Origin: Pyricularia pennisetigena
Taxonomy: Eukaryota; Ascomycota; Sordariomycetes; Magnaporthales; Pyriculariaceae
Reading direction: 5' to 3'
NCBI RefSeq assembly: GCF_004337985.1
Contig: NC_043742.1
Coordinates: 7,791,136-7,855,135 of the forward strand
Length of the DNA: 64,000 bases
The notes beneath the pieces were generated by a model that saw nothing but the letters and a program-made list of their open reading frames with translations, made no database searches and had not been told where the DNA came from. How positions within the stretch are numbered: position 1 is the stretch's first letter; every line of letters begins with the position of its first letter. Positions 1 through 12,060 of this stretch are shown here, piece after piece. The position numbers were made by a program, and so were the translations under genes.

Positions 1-903
1 ATTCCTTCTAAGGTTTTGGTTTTTTTTTTGGGTTTGGGTTTTTTTTTTCTTTCCGATACCGCTCTTTGGTGCAATTTCTCCAGCATTGGGTCCTAATTGT
101 GTTTTCCAGCCGTCTGCATTTCTCCCGAGTTGGTGTCCACATTTTCAAATAAAACTCCAAGACACTAAAATTTCCACTTGATGACAGTCCATCGTAAATA
201 CTTTGTACAACCATTACAAAGCTTTACCGATGTTTAAATACCAGGGTTCACCTACTGTACATGATTGTTACCGACCAAGTGGTTCAATCCACCCAGCAAC
301 CGGATATGATAAACCCCAAAGATAGGATGAACGCCGGATAGGACCGGGTACTGGTGCCGTCATCGGATGATTCGGCAGCTTCCCAGCCTCTCCCTGTGCA
401 CGCATTATACGAGGTCTGGCTTTAGACTCAAAAGACCTTGATCATCAATACCCCTCATCTGTGCCACGGTGACACCAATAGGCTACCTACCCATGCTATA
501 TTATCCACAAATGCAAGGTACTTGGAGTGTTTTTTTTCGTTTGTTCGATCCCACAACAAGTAATAACGTTCGTCCATCCAATTTCAATCGGCCCACGGAA
601 CCCTGAAAGGGAAGGTCGATATTGTTCCATGACGAAGCACCATCGAAAACCAACCAACAGCTATCAGCTTTCTTGCGCCTTTCCGGCCTGGACTCGCTTG
701 CACCATGCATGCTGACTCTAAACCCCGCTCGACGGCTCAATTGCCCTGCAAATAATCTCCGCACCGATGACGATGCGAGCAAAAGGGTTACGATATAAGC
801 TTGCCTTCTCTGCCTGGCTCTGCCCAGTCTCAACCTGCAGCTCCTCACGCCTTGGCTGTCTTGACCATTGCTTGTTCTGACGATCCTTGTCGAACTGTCA
901 ATT
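1..903. promoter_or_regulatory. Upstream region of the dipeptidyl-peptidase gene; no gene seen
   Basis: No credible coding region is seen on either strand; the open frames here are short or antisense. The stretch has ordinary base composition, unlike the AT-rich repeat block later in the window, and presumably carries the promoter and 5' UTR of the downstream gene. An AT-rich motif (gatataagc, 792-800) lies about 105 bp before the start codon and could serve as a TATA-like element, but this is only a visual match. Confidence 0.4.
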
Positions 904-3328
904 ATGCATTTCACCAGGAGCTTGCTGGCGGCGGTCGCTCTGCCCGTCGCCTGGGCCATTACCCCAGAGGCTATGCTGTCGGCAAACCGGTACTCTGATG
1001 CCGTGCCCAATCCCTCCGGAGTGAGTCTGGATTTCCTATCAATTGTTGTACTTGCTGCATAATCTAGACTTTTTTACTCACCAATCTCAGGAATTTGCTC
1101 TCTTCACGGCTAGCAAGTACTCTTTCCAGTCTGGTTCGCGACGGAGCTGGTGGAACATTTTGGATCTCAAGACCGGCGACATCTCCGTTTGGTACAACGG
1201 ATCCGACATTTCCGAGGTTGTCTTTGCCGGTCCGACTCCGACCAGCATCATCTACCTCAACGGCACCAACGCCGAAGAGGATGGAGGCGTTAGCCTGTAT
1301 ACCGCGGACCTCCACTCGCCGACCAATGCCACCCTGGTGGCCTCTCTGCCGGCTCCCTACTCCGGACTCAAAGCGGCGCGCACATCCTCTGGTGACATCA
1401 ATTTCCTGCTCACCGCCAAGGCATACCCCAACGGAACTGTGTACAACGAGCAGCTTGCCCCCAAGGCGAGGAGCTCAGCCAACATTTATACATCTCTGTA
1501 TCCTCGTCACTGGGCAAGTACTATCTTTCCGATATGTACATATGACTTTTGCTAACATTACTACCATCATCTAGGACTACTGGCTGACCCCCCAGAAAAA
1601 TGCTGTTTTCGGAGGTGTCCTCAAGTCTGGTAGCGGTGGTTACTCACTCTCCGGTAACCTCACCAACTATGTCACTGGAATATGCGACGTTACCTGCGCC
1701 GAGAGCCCATACGACCTCAACGGAGCCAGCGATTACGAGCTCTCCCCGGATGGCAGCAAGGTCGCTTTCATGACCAAGGATATCGGACTTCCCCTCGCCA
1801 ACACGACAAGCACCCAGATCTACCTTGTCCCCTTCACCGGCACCGCCAAGGATGCCGTCCCAATCAACCCCCGTAGCAGCAGCGCCAAGTACCCCGAGGC
1901 CCAGGGCGCCTCGGCAAGCCCCTTTTTCTCTCCCGACAGCAGCAAGATTGCATACGTGCAGATGAACGGCATCAACTACGAATCCGACCGCTCCATCCTG
2001 TACGTCGCCGATGCCAACGGTGACAAGGAAAAGGGCTTCAACATCACCAGGCTGGCTGGCGAATGGGATCGGTCGGCAAACTCGGCCAAGTGGTCGCACG
2101 ACGCCGAGACCATATTTGTCGACGCGGCAGACCTTGGTCGTTCTAGGGTGTTTGCGGTACCCGTCACTGCTGGCGATTCGTATGTGCCCAAGAACATCAC
2201 CGACGAGGGTTCTGTCGCTGGATTCTACCCGCTTTCGGATGGCTCTGTGCTCGTCTCGGACTCCAAGATCTGGTCGAGCCGGGACATTCACACGGTGTCG
2301 GGTGAGGGCAAGGGTTCCACCAAAGTCTACTTCCAGGCCAACACTGCCGACTCGGAGCTGGCCGGCCTCAGCGCAGCCGACGTGTCCGAGTTTTACTACA
2401 GCAGCAACACCACCGAGAACAAGCAGCAGGCCTGGGTGATCCACCCAACCGGCTTTGACAGCACAAAGAAGTACCCCCTGGCTTTCATCACCCACGGCGG
2501 ACCACAAGGAGCACACAGCAACAGCTGGAGCACACGCTGGAACTTTAGGGTATGGGCGGACCAGGGCTACGTTGTCGTTGCTCCCAACCCAACCGCATCG
2601 ACGGGTTTCGGCCAGAACCTGACCGATGCCGTGTCGGGACGGTGGGGAACTGTGTACTGGGATATTGTGAGTACCATCTCGGTGTCCGTATGCTTTTGAC
2701 GGGTTGACTAATATTGCCCCGTTTAGGTGCACGCTTGGGAATACGTGAGGGATAATCTGGACTATGTCGACACGGAGAATGGAATCGAGGCGGGAGCGAG
2801 CTTCGGTGGTTACATGACCAACTACGTAAGTTTCTATCTTTCTCCCAGAAGCACTGCATCACCACTTGCGCTTGCACGCACTTATACCACATATCACGAC
2901 AGATCCAAGGTCAGCCGCTGGGTCGCGAGTTCAAGGCGCTTGTCACCCACGACGGCGTCACTTCAACTCTAAACCAGTACGCGACGGACGAGCTTTGGTT
3001 CATGAACCACGACTTCAACGGCCCCTTCAACGCATCGTCCAACCAACCCGGCTCGCCGTACTACGACTGGAACCCGCTACGTTACATTGACAACTGGGCC
3101 ACGCCGCACTTTGTGATCCACAACGACCTAGACTACCGTCTGCCCGTGTCCGAGGGCGTCATGCTGTTCAACCTGCTGCAGGTTAAGGGAGTGCCCAGCA
3201 AGTTCCTCAACTTCCCCGACGAGAACCACTGGGTCACCAAGCCGGAGAACAGCCTGGTTTGGCACAAGGAAATCTTCAAGTTTATCAACTACTACAGCGG
3301 CGTGGATAACTCGACCAGTCCGTTTTAA
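904..3328 (+). CDS. dpp5: Secreted dipeptidyl-peptidase V (S9C prolyl oligopeptidase family)
   Basis: Five exons are inferred: 904-1020, 1091-1513, 1575-2666, 2727-2825 and 2903-3328, all joined in frame to give 718 residues, close to the roughly 720 of Aspergillus DPP V. The ATG at 904 begins a hydrophobic signal peptide (residues 1-18, ending AWA). The middle of the protein would form the beta-propeller, and the C-terminal third the alpha/beta-hydrolase domain. The catalytic triad is visible: Ser569 in GASFGGY, Asp654 in LDYRLP and His686 in ENHW. Many N-x-S/T sites fit a secreted glycoprotein. Enzymes of this family release X-Ala and similar dipeptides from peptide N-termini outside the cell. 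Codons are GC-rich and not RIP-affected. The second intron has a GC donor. Family assignment is secure; exact splice sites are visual. Confidence 0.93.
1514..1574 (+). other. GC-AG intron in the dipeptidyl-peptidase gene
   Basis: The 61-nt intron starts GCAAGT rather than GTAAGT and ends CTAG. Splicing here joins RHW to DYWLTP, the expected family sequence, and keeps the frame (141 codons in exon 2). A branch-like CTAAC lies near 1551. The other three introns of this gene (1021-1090, 2667-2726, 2826-2902) have GT donors. Confidence 0.8.
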
Positions 3329-3846
3329 AGCTGAAAATTGGGTTGATGTGTAGGAAAGACGTTACGAGCCTCCAGCTCTTGGATTAATGTACATGAGATA
3401 TGACTAGTCGTCTGTGATGCGCCATACCTAATAATAACGAGATGATGGTCTTGCGTGTGCGATTTCTCCAGCCAGAAACATGAAATTTCTTCATTCCCTT
3501 GTATAAAATCTATAAAGACCTTTTTTTCTTTTTCTTTTTTTTTTTTGCCTTTGACTACAAGTTGTGCGGACTAATCGCTGCCTTCCCTCGCACGTGAATA
3601 TTTCCTGGCATACCGAATGAGTGAGAGGGTGTTAAGCAGGCCCAGCATATACTTTATATCGAACCTAAGGGGGTTTACCCATCGCCCTGACTAGAAGACT
3701 GAGCGCCACCACCGCCCTAACAACCACCGGTTTACCGATGGAAGATGTTCGTAACCTTGCCGCGGGCCCAATCGAGCGAAGAACGTCGACGGGGCTTTCT
3801 CAAAACCTGGGTGAGTATTAAAGATTAGTAGCTGACGTTTCGATGG
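3329..3846. other. Intergenic region between convergent genes; no gene seen
   Basis: This holds the 3' UTRs of two convergently oriented genes. A poly-T tract lies at about 3522-3546. No conserved open frame, RNA gene or repeat was recognised. Confidence 0.4.
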
Positions 3847-5211
3847 TCAACAACCGCGCCTACATACCACTGGGTCCGGGGCCTGCTCTGGCTCCTTACT
3901 GGGCTCGTGCTCGCCAACTGGGTCCTGCGCCTGTCGTCGGCCCGAATCAACCTCCTCCGGAATCATCGCAAGCCATGCCGCGTTGGGCTTCGGCGCTAGG
4001 CTGGCCCGAGGCGGATACAGCCTGGCATTTCCGGCGTTGGTCCACGAGTCGCGGACGCTGGTGTCGGCCCCATCACGTCCTCGCTTCTGCTGTTCCTTGG
4101 CAGCGCGCCGCTGCAAGTGGGCGTTCCGCTGCTGCTTGTCTGCAAAAGCGTCCGCCAGGGCCTGGGCGACCGCCCTGTCCACTGCCTTCTGGATCGAGGA
4201 AGCAATCTCCTCGGCGGCTTGGTAGGCCTTGCGGACGCTGGCCAGCTCCACCTCCATGCACTCGAGCTCCTTGACGAGCCTGTCGAGCCGCGGTTTGATG
4301 CTGGCCCGCTCGTCGATGTTGTATGTGCGTATGTATACCCCCTTCAAGGTTTCTTTCTTCATGCGCAGGCGGATGATGAGGTCCTCCAGCTTCCTGATGT
4401 AGGTCGGGAAGTCCGGACCGTGGCGGGCCGAGGCGGGCCTTGCGTGGTCGCTGATCATGTTGAAGAGGTAGTTGACGTCGTGTGGCTTGTTGTCTGGGCG
4501 CAGGCCGCCTTGGCTGGTGCTGCTGCTTGCTCCGGGGAAGATGGGCGCTCTCGTCTGGCGGTTCCAGCTCTTGGCGATTCCTGTGGTCGGTGTCTTTTGC
4601 TCGCCGGCTAGCTGCCTCTCAAAACTGGACGTGCCGCGAGACAGCGGCGATAGCTGGGCTGGGTTCTTGAGGTGTGGTTGGTGGGCTAGTTGCTGACGTG
4701 GAAATTGCCTACAGAGAAAGGATGTTGGCTTGATGTTCTTGTATGGATGGGCAACGATGTAGACAAAGAACAATCTTTGATAATCAAAGGTCAATCAAAA
4801 CACTCACGGCTTCGCCTCTGTATGATGCCTGTTGCTTCCGGATGGAGTCGTAGTTCCGTTCCTGGTATTGCTCGATATGCCCCTTAAAGTAGGCACCCAT
4901 TTTATTAGTATTGTGACTTTGACAAAAGAGGTGGATGTATAGGTGAAAAGTGGAAAGTTGACCAGGAGATTTGCTAAAGAGGCAGATGATGTTTCTTACC
5001 TGGCAGCAGCGGGTTCTGATGGCGTACAAGCCGTGGGATTGCTCTTTTCCTCGTAGCGACTGTAATCGTCGCTATCAGTCTCACTCCATACCCTGGAAAG
5101 ATCCCGAGAGTTGAACTTGTTGCCGGCGTTCACTGCATGGCGAGGTCCATCTTTCGTGGATCCCTCCTCTGCTCGCCAGTTGGCAAGTCCAGCAGTGATA
5201 TTTGTGTTCAT
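3847..5211 (-). CDS. Hypothetical coiled-coil protein, unrecognised
   Basis: I do not recognise this protein. A three-exon model on the minus strand reads 5211-5000, 4916-4808 and 4692-3847, in frame for about 388 residues. The donors are GTAAGA and GTGAGT; the acceptors are less certain, and a shorter form starting at the ATG near 4901 (MGAYFKG) is possible. Residues about 110-200 are Ser/Pro/Gln-rich and probably disordered. Residues about 204-313 form a long charged helical stretch (IRKLEDLIIRLR, LVKELECMEVELASVRKAY, then Ala/Gln/Lys/Arg-rich), likely a coiled coil. The tail is Pro/Glu-rich. There is no signal peptide or membrane segment. It converges on the dipeptidyl-peptidase gene. Function cannot be inferred; a gene is likely because the frames are long and splice in phase. 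Confidence 0.55.
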
Positions 5212-7235
5212 CTTGACTTGGGATGACGACGAGGCTGTCAGGAGCAGGGCAATCTTTTAGCTGTCCAAACTTTAAAAGTAGGAATGAAGCTTGTTCGATA
5301 AACGGAGAGAAAGATATCGCGGTCTTTGCCGTAAAGAAAAGCACAAAGAAGGAAGTTATTGTACGTGGAGCTGCCTGGGGACTCAAAGATGGAATTTTTG
5401 GTCAACGTTTGGGAGAAAAGTGAATCAAGGGTAAGAGAAGTGGTGGTTTAAAAGGGAATGAATTTCGTTGCTACTCTTCACTTTTCACAAGATAAAGGTA
5501 GCTAAGCTTGTTTGCTGTCCCGGGCCAGAAAAAAGTGAGATTGGTAGGTGAATATGGTTGAAAAGGCAGTCAGTCAAGGAGCAACTCAGGGGTGACTGGC
5601 CAGAAATTTCGTGCGGGTATAGGGCTTGCAGAGTACAGAGAATTCACCCAGCCCGCTTCCTGTATTTTCTGCCTTTTGGTTCCAGATAGTTCACGCCATA
5701 ACGGACCATTGTCTTGCTGTACGGCTCCTAAACCTACTCAACAAAACTTCAGCAAGATACAAAAGTGACTATTCCTTCCAACATCCCACCCGGAACCATG
5801 ACGTCTCAAGCCGCCCCGACCAAGTTTGACACTTTATACTTGTCACAACTGTCTTTTGTTGTATCTTGTATTGCAGAATAGAGGACAAATCCCAATATCT
5901 CTGGCTCAACGTCCGAGCCATTATCACTAAGACCAACGCTTTTGGCACCACATCTGTTTTTATCACGAGAACTTTCAGGCTATTAGCCAAAGCCCTGAGC
6001 AAATCAATAAAGCCGGCCACACGAATATGATTCTCCAGAAAAAAAGTCATTCTGAATTTTGCGGCCACACCGACTACATTCTTGCTCGTGGAGAGGTGAA
6101 GGACGGTGACAGTAAGCTGATTCTCATATGCGGTTAGGTGCTTTCTGCTTTACTTTCTATAATACCAGTGACCGCTCGCTTCAATATTCACTGACTGACT
6201 TCCATTAATGTTCTTTACAGGCTGTTCTCCAGTTCAACCTTCTGTCAAATAACGCAAGCGAGTTAAAGAACATTTAATGGTGTCTGCTCAGGCGCTGCCT
6301 ATTCAGGCCAAGAAAACTCTACAAGCCAAAGACGTCGAAAAAAAATATGATAAATGCTGCAAGTACAATGCCTGCAAAACAATGAATTCGTGCAGAATAT
6401 CAGATCGAGAAGACTATGGCTGTCTTGGTGATCCGGCTTAGTGATCGGGAAGTTGTGCAAGGTTATGCAACAAAGGGCAACCATCGGGCTAAAGGGAGGA
6501 TTATGTTATGTAATAGCCTCATATCTGCCCCACCATGTAAATAGAGGGACGTTTTGTGTTTTGGTGATGAAAAATGCTGCAGTGATTAGTCTTACCGTAT
6601 TTGTACTTGACTCTCCATACCCCCTCGTCCAGCGCATCTTGTAGTTCCTAGTCTAGGCTATAGAAGTAGACTGGGCTAAAAACAGCCCACAATCTGGCTA
6701 CGCGAGGTGTTCAGTAGGAGATAAAGCTCCTTTATTTATTGGTGGTGGGGCACTTCTCAAAATGATCAAGGAACATGATAACCAATAGCTTCACAGCTAA
6801 GACAAGAATGATGTCAGAAGCTCCGCCGAGCGACAGACGTGATCGACGATCTAGCGTCAACGGTCTAGAAAGGTCTACGGTATCATGGAAATTTTTGCGG
6901 TCGGTGTTTTGGCAATCTTTTTACTCCTTTCCCCTGCCATCGTCGGCAAGGGGCAAAATCCACACCCACCAGAAACACCCCAGGCCAACGGATGCGCGAC
7001 GCTCCAAGGCTAATCTCAAAGCCTTGTTGCGCCTGCAGCAGGCCTGTCGTGCTTGCTTAGGCGGATGCGTAACTTTGTTTTTTATTTTTTATTTTATTTT
7101 TTGTTACGGTTTTCGTCTTGTTTTTATTTTATTTTATCTTTGTTTTTATTTTTTATTTTTTATTTGTCGTCTCTTGGGCCAAGGCAGCCTTGTTTTTCCC
7201 GATTTTGCGGGAGAAAAAAAAAAAGTTGAGTCAGC
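5212..7235. other. 2-kb intergenic region with a T-rich tract; no gene seen
   Basis: It lies between the minus-strand hypothetical gene and the histidine kinase gene, so it should contain two divergent promoters. Only short, unconvincing open frames occur. About 5,500-6,750 is more AT-rich than the flanking genes and could include old degraded repeat sequence, though no family was recognised. From about 7,072 to 7,170 there is a strongly T-rich run of TTTTA units, and an A-run at about 7,214-7,225 sits just before the kinase start; such tracts are common in fungal core promoters and 5' UTRs. Confidence 0.35.
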
Positions 7236-10200
7236 ATGGCCGCTGTCACGGACCCAGTGAACCCCTCCAATTCCGACGTGGTGGTTGACTTCGGATTACC
7301 AACTCCGCCGCCTGTCAATCCTGTTGACGAATTAAACTCTCTTACCGTGCTCGACGTTTTGGATTCCGACTCCCGCCCGACGTTTGTTCTAGATCTAGAT
7401 CCCGACACAAGTCCCGAGCGATTGGAGGCGATCGTCCCGGTCTTTTGCAACGCCGCCCTCCGCCAGCACGAGCGTTTGTACGACGGCATTGTCGGCCCCG
7501 ACGCGTCCGGAGTCGTCGACCCCTCACCGGACGGCACGCCCGAGAATCAATCCCTCGAGGCGAGAAATTATGCTTACCACGACTTTCGCCGCTGGGCCAC
7601 GGGTGTCACGCCTCACGACGACAGCAAAGACGTCTTTCCCCTCACGATCCTCTACGCAGATCTACTGTGGACCGGCTCCACCGTCCATAAGCGCTGGCGC
7701 ATCGTCAGTGGTAACAGACTATGGCGATTTGCCGACACCGATGCAGATTCTACACTTGCCGAGCTGAACCCGGATGTGAAGACCACTTCGCCGTTTAGTT
7801 CACAGCGTGGCGGCCGTTCCACCGAAGAGAAGTTCAAGAGACAGGCCAGCAAGGATGCGACGGTCAAGGCTCAACGACAAAATGAAAGGGGGAAAAGCCC
7901 ACGTCTGCTTTCGCAAGAAAGAAAGAACCCTTTGGCTCTAGATGTTGTCGATAAGCCAGTCATGACTGTAGCCGTACCTACAGACCCATCACCCGGTGCG
8001 ACTCTCGTGTCGTCCTCACGACCTCCCCACTCGTTGACGTCCTACTTTCCGCCCGATGGCAGCTCCAATGAGACCGGCACGGGGACCGGTAGCTCTTCCT
8101 ACCAACCGACAATACCCTTAAAGGCATCATTACCGGAAAGGGCAGTTGCCGACTGGACGGCTCCCGAAGACAAACTAAAAGGCGTGCTCTCGGAGCACCT
8201 CAAATTCGCCAGATCGGTCAACTGGGCCGACACACCTCTGGGGCCCATGGATTCTTGGTCAGCCGAGTTCCGCCAGGTTGCGAACCTTGTCATGACCAAC
8301 CCGTTCCCGGCAGCCCTCTTCTGGGGTAGCGAGCTGACGATGCTTTACAACGAGGCTTACGCGCGCGAGGTCGCTGGCAACAAACACCCTTCGCTTATGG
8401 GCACGGGATTCTCGGGCCCTTTTGCTGAGCTGTGGGACTATGCGGGGCCCGTGTTTGCCGAATGCGCGAGGACCGGTGTGGCTGTACGCAAGGAGAACGA
8501 TTATCTACCGATCGACAGGCATAGCTTGCTGGAGGAGACGTTTTATTCCTGGGGGTTCGTTCCCCTCTACGGCGGTACCAGTCGGATCCTCGGCTTCTAC
8601 AACGCACCGTTCGAGACTACAACCCAGGTGCTGAACCAGCGCTATCTGACGACCATCAACAACCTAGGCGCTCATGCGGCCCACGCCAAGACGGTCAAGC
8701 AGTTTTGGAAGCGGGTGTTGGAATCCCTCGAGGAAAACATTTTTGATGTGCCCTTCGCGCTGTTGTATTCGGTCGGTGACGCGGGCGAGGATGAAGAGAA
8801 CGTATCAACCTCATCTGGGAGCACATTGTCCCTCAAGTCGTGCTACCTCGAGGGCGCAATCGCAGTCCCTGAAGGCCATGTTGCTGCGCCCAAACAGCTT
8901 GATTTGAAGCGGTCTTGGGAAGGGTTTGTCCCGACTTTCCGTGAGGCCATGCGGACAAGAGAACCCACCGTCTTGCATAAACGGGACGGCACCCTGCCAG
9001 AGTCGCTCCTGGAGGGGATTTCCTGGCGAGGATTCGGCGACCCTTGCCGCGAGGCCGTCATCTTTCCCGTGCGCCCAACCAACGGCGATGTCGTCCTGGC
9101 GTTCCTCGTGCTGGGCGTCAACCCGAGGCGCCCACTCGACGACGCTCACAGGGCTTTTATCAGCATGCTTAACCGGCAGCTGGCGACATCCCTCGCATCG
9201 GCAATTTTGTTCGAGGACGAGGTTCGTCGCAGCAAAAACGCGGCCGAGAGAGCGGCCCTCGAAAAGGAGCAGTTGACGGAACAACTGACATTGCAAGCTA
9301 ACCGCCTGAGGCGCATGACGGAGATGTCACCGCTGGGCATGTTCCTGATCGATCCCGATGGGGTTCTCCGAGAGGCAAACGATAGGTTTTATGAAATGAC
9401 GGGCATCCCTCGCGACAGGACCGAGACGGAGCTTGCGTGGCTCGATTTTGTGCACGATAACAGCAGGGCCTTGGCCGAAGAGGGATGGTCGAAGTTGATG
9501 AAGGGGGCGTCGGACAAGAATGTACGTGACCGCGATGGCTTGTGATCCCGAGCCGAGTCCCACTGAATGACCGAGCTGACCGACCTCTAGGCCTCGTCTA
9601 CGGACAAATTCTCATGGTCCACTGAGATGCAAATCAAGCAACGCGGCGTAAATACCAGCCCTGTCAACCTCCAGGGCGAAGCCATCGACTTTTGGGTCTT
9701 GATCAACGCGCATTCGGAATTTGCCAGCAACGGCTCACTTCGTTCCATCATGGGATCCATTACGGATATCTCGCATCTCAAGTGGGCTCAAGGGCTGCAG
9801 CAACGCCAGCTCCAGGAGGCCGAGGAGACGCGCAGACAGCAAAACGAGTTCATTGATATAACCTCTCACGAGATGCGCAACCCGCTCAGCGCCATTCTGC
9901 AGTGTGCCGACGATATATCGACCGCCCTGGCCGAGTCTTCCCTGACGCAGACACCCCCACGGCACGAGGTTGTCGAGTCTTGCGTCGACGCCGCCCAGAC
10001 TATCGCGTTGTGCGTCCAGCATCAAAAGTCCATCGTGGACGACATCCTTACCATCTCGAAGCTTGATTCGAGTTTGTTGCACATCACACCGCTCCCTGCC
10101 CGCCCTCAGGCTGTCATCCGCCGAGCTGTAAAAATGTTTGATCCAGAGTTGCAGGCCAAGGAGATCAAGTGTCGCGTCGAAACGGACCCGTCGTACTCTG

Positions 10201-11330
10201 ACTTGGGCGTCGATTGGGTTTTGGTCGACCAGAACCGCACTCGCCAGATCCTCATCAACCTAATCACCAATGCCATCAAATTTACCGCGCCCGCCGAGGA
10301 GCGCATAATCACCGTCCAGGTGGCCGCCTCGATAGAACCTCCCGACCCGACCTTGACACGTCCAGATTTCGAATACGTCGAGCCCAAGCATACCCCAACC
10401 ACCCTCAACTTTGCCGAGGACTGGCCGGCCGACGAGACGTTGTACATCCGATTCCAGGTCCAGGACACAGGCTGCGGTCTCAGTCTCCCCGAGAAGCAGA
10501 TGCTTTTCCAGCGGTTCCGACAAGCCAGCCCGCGCACGCACGCGCAGTACGGAGGCTCTGGACTTGGCCTTTTCATCTCGAAGCGCCTAGCCGAGCTGCA
10601 CGGCGGCCAGATTGGCGTCGCGTCGACAGAAGGCAAGGGCAGCCTGTTTGGTTTCTACGTCCAGGCTCGCAGGACGGCACCGTTGGCCGAGGAGGACGCC
10701 GCAATCAGCGATGCGCAGGGCATGAGAATGGAGCAGCATCTGGGGGCCGACTCTTCCACCCTCAGCACCTTGAACGCATCCCCGCAACGGCTGGACTACG
10801 CGGGTGGTTTGGCCGGCCCGGATAACAACATGGTGGTCAGGAGCAAGTCCAGCCCTGCCGTACTCAACGATCTCGCCGCCACTGCCGCCGCTGAGACGCT
10901 CCCCAGAATCCTCGACCCCCGCGAGCTGCACGTCTTGGTGGTCGAGGACAACCTGATCAACCAAAAGGTGCTGGCTAAACAACTCCGCAAAGCAGGATGC
11001 ACGGTACACACGGCCAACGACGGGCTGGAGGCGCTGGAATTCCTCGAATCGACAGCCTTTCGGGTAGGCAGCGTGCGGCTATCCGTCATCCTCATGGACC
11101 TCGAAATGCCCAACATGGACGGCCTGACGTGCGTGTCCGAGATCCGGCGGATGGAGGTGGACGGCAGGATCGAGACGCACGTCCCCGTCATCGCCGTCAC
11201 GGCCAACGTGCGCGACGAGCAGGTCGCGGAGGCGCGGAGGAGCGGCATGGATGACGTCTTGAGCAAGCCGTTCCGGGTGCCGACCTTGTTCGACAAGATT
11301 GGCGCTTTGTTGCTGGGGACAAGGGGCTAG
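7236..11330 (+). CDS. Hybrid histidine kinase (PAS-HisKA-HATPase-receiver)
   Basis: Two exons (7236-9521 and 9591-11330; 69-nt GT-AG intron) give 1341 residues. The N-terminal 300 residues are poorly conserved. Around residues 325-470 is the fungal region starting TPLGPM and containing LFWGSELTMLYNEAY, a PAS-like sensor. A second PAS-like segment starts near residue 697 (SPLGMFLIDPDG). The kinase core follows: H-box with His855 in SHEMRNP, N-box near 985-994 (NLITNAIKFT), G1 at 1054-1058 (DTGCG) and G2 near 1085-1090 (GSGLGLF). The receiver begins near 1210, with acidic Glu1214/Asp1215, phospho-acceptor Asp1265 in ILMDLEMP and Lys1321. All key residues are present, so an active phosphorelay sensor feeding an HPt protein is expected. 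No membrane segment is obvious, suggesting a cytosolic sensor. Its ligand cannot be told. Confidence 0.92.
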
Positions 11331-11834
11331 GGCGTTTTCTCTGGTGTTTCTGTGGGTTTTTGCTTTTTCCAAATTAGCAAGGTGTTTGGAGGGATCAGAG
11401 CGGGGTTTGCATAGCATACGATAATGCAAAGGGTGCATATCTAGGCGGAGTTTGTTGGCTTTGGTAGTTACTGTGGGTAGAAATACAAGATGTACGGAAC
11501 TTGTGTGTAGTCATGAATGCAAGTGACGTGCAAGATGATGAGAACTTTGGGGGACGCAAACAGTGACATTTTTTCCCCATGTTGATTCCATATTTCGGCC
11601 AGACAATGATTGTTGGTATTTGGATCAAACTTTGCTATATTACATGTTTATAATGAAGAGAGATTTGAGTGCCGATGAATCTTTCTCCTAATTTGCATGT
11701 CTGAGCAGACCAACTCAACTCAGTCCAGCTACTTTTGTTCAATTCCTTTACCGCCTGGACGTCGGGGCCATCTGCGGCCGAAGCGAGTCCCCTCATCTGG
11801 GATCGTATCTCGGCCGAAAAACATCCCTCCTCAT
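11331..11834. other. 3' flank of the histidine kinase gene
   Basis: Contains the 3' UTR and spacer. No coding region, RNA or repeat was recognised. Base composition is still normal, before the AT-rich block. Confidence 0.35.
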
Positions 11835-11985
11835 CTAGTTCATCATCTCGGACCTCACCTCATGCCTCATCGTCTTGACCTCCTCGGCCAGGGTCCTCCT
11901 GGCCTCGTCCTTGATGTCCACCTTGGCCTCGCGCAGGCACAGATCGAAGACCGCGGGCCCTATTCTCAAAGTCCTTAAGGTCGAG
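11835..11985 (-). pseudogene. Short gene remnant at the edge of the repeat block
   Basis: About 49 codons of open frame on the minus strand end at a TAG (11837-11835). The peptide is rich in charged helix-forming residues (FDLCLREAKVDIKDEARR, then LAEEVKTMRHEVRSEMM), and the DNA is GC-rich like the genes to the left. A stop lies just upstream in frame, and within 100 bp the sequence becomes AT-rich transposon DNA. It reads like the 3' tail of a gene cut by repeat expansion, but it is too short to identify and may be chance. Confidence 0.3.
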
Positions 11986-11989
11986 CTCT

Positions 11990-12060
11990 AGGGACTGGTG
12001 ATCCCGTGATTAATCAGGGGGGATCCACCTACATATTTAGTCAGAAAGCGAGCATTTTCG
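11990..12060. other. Boundary between gene-bearing and RIP-affected compartments
   Basis: Over this short interval the sequence shifts from balanced composition to strongly AT-rich. To the right, coding remnants are full of stops, TpA is abundant, and CpG persists while CpA is scarce, as expected after RIP of repeats. Confidence 0.6.

Noticed and set aside
501..1010. Minus-strand open frame of 169 codons
   Set aside because: It overlaps the promoter and first exon of the peptidase gene and has an Arg/Ser-rich random look.
1644..2732. Long open frame on the minus strand (362 codons)
   Set aside because: It is antisense to the dipeptidyl-peptidase V exons. GC-rich coding sequence often leaves the opposite strand open, and the peptide has no recognisable feature.
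5769..6068. Minus-strand 99-codon open frame
   Set aside because: Isolated, no splice-compatible neighbours and no recognisable family; left as intergenic.
6775..7260. Plus-strand open frame ending in a run of Phe, Leu and Tyr
   Set aside because: The hydrophobic part is only the translation of the T-rich tract before the kinase gene. No start context or homology.
8811..9296. Antisense frames within the histidine kinase gene
   Set aside because: The sense strand encodes a continuous kinase with all motifs, so the opposite-strand frames are shadows.
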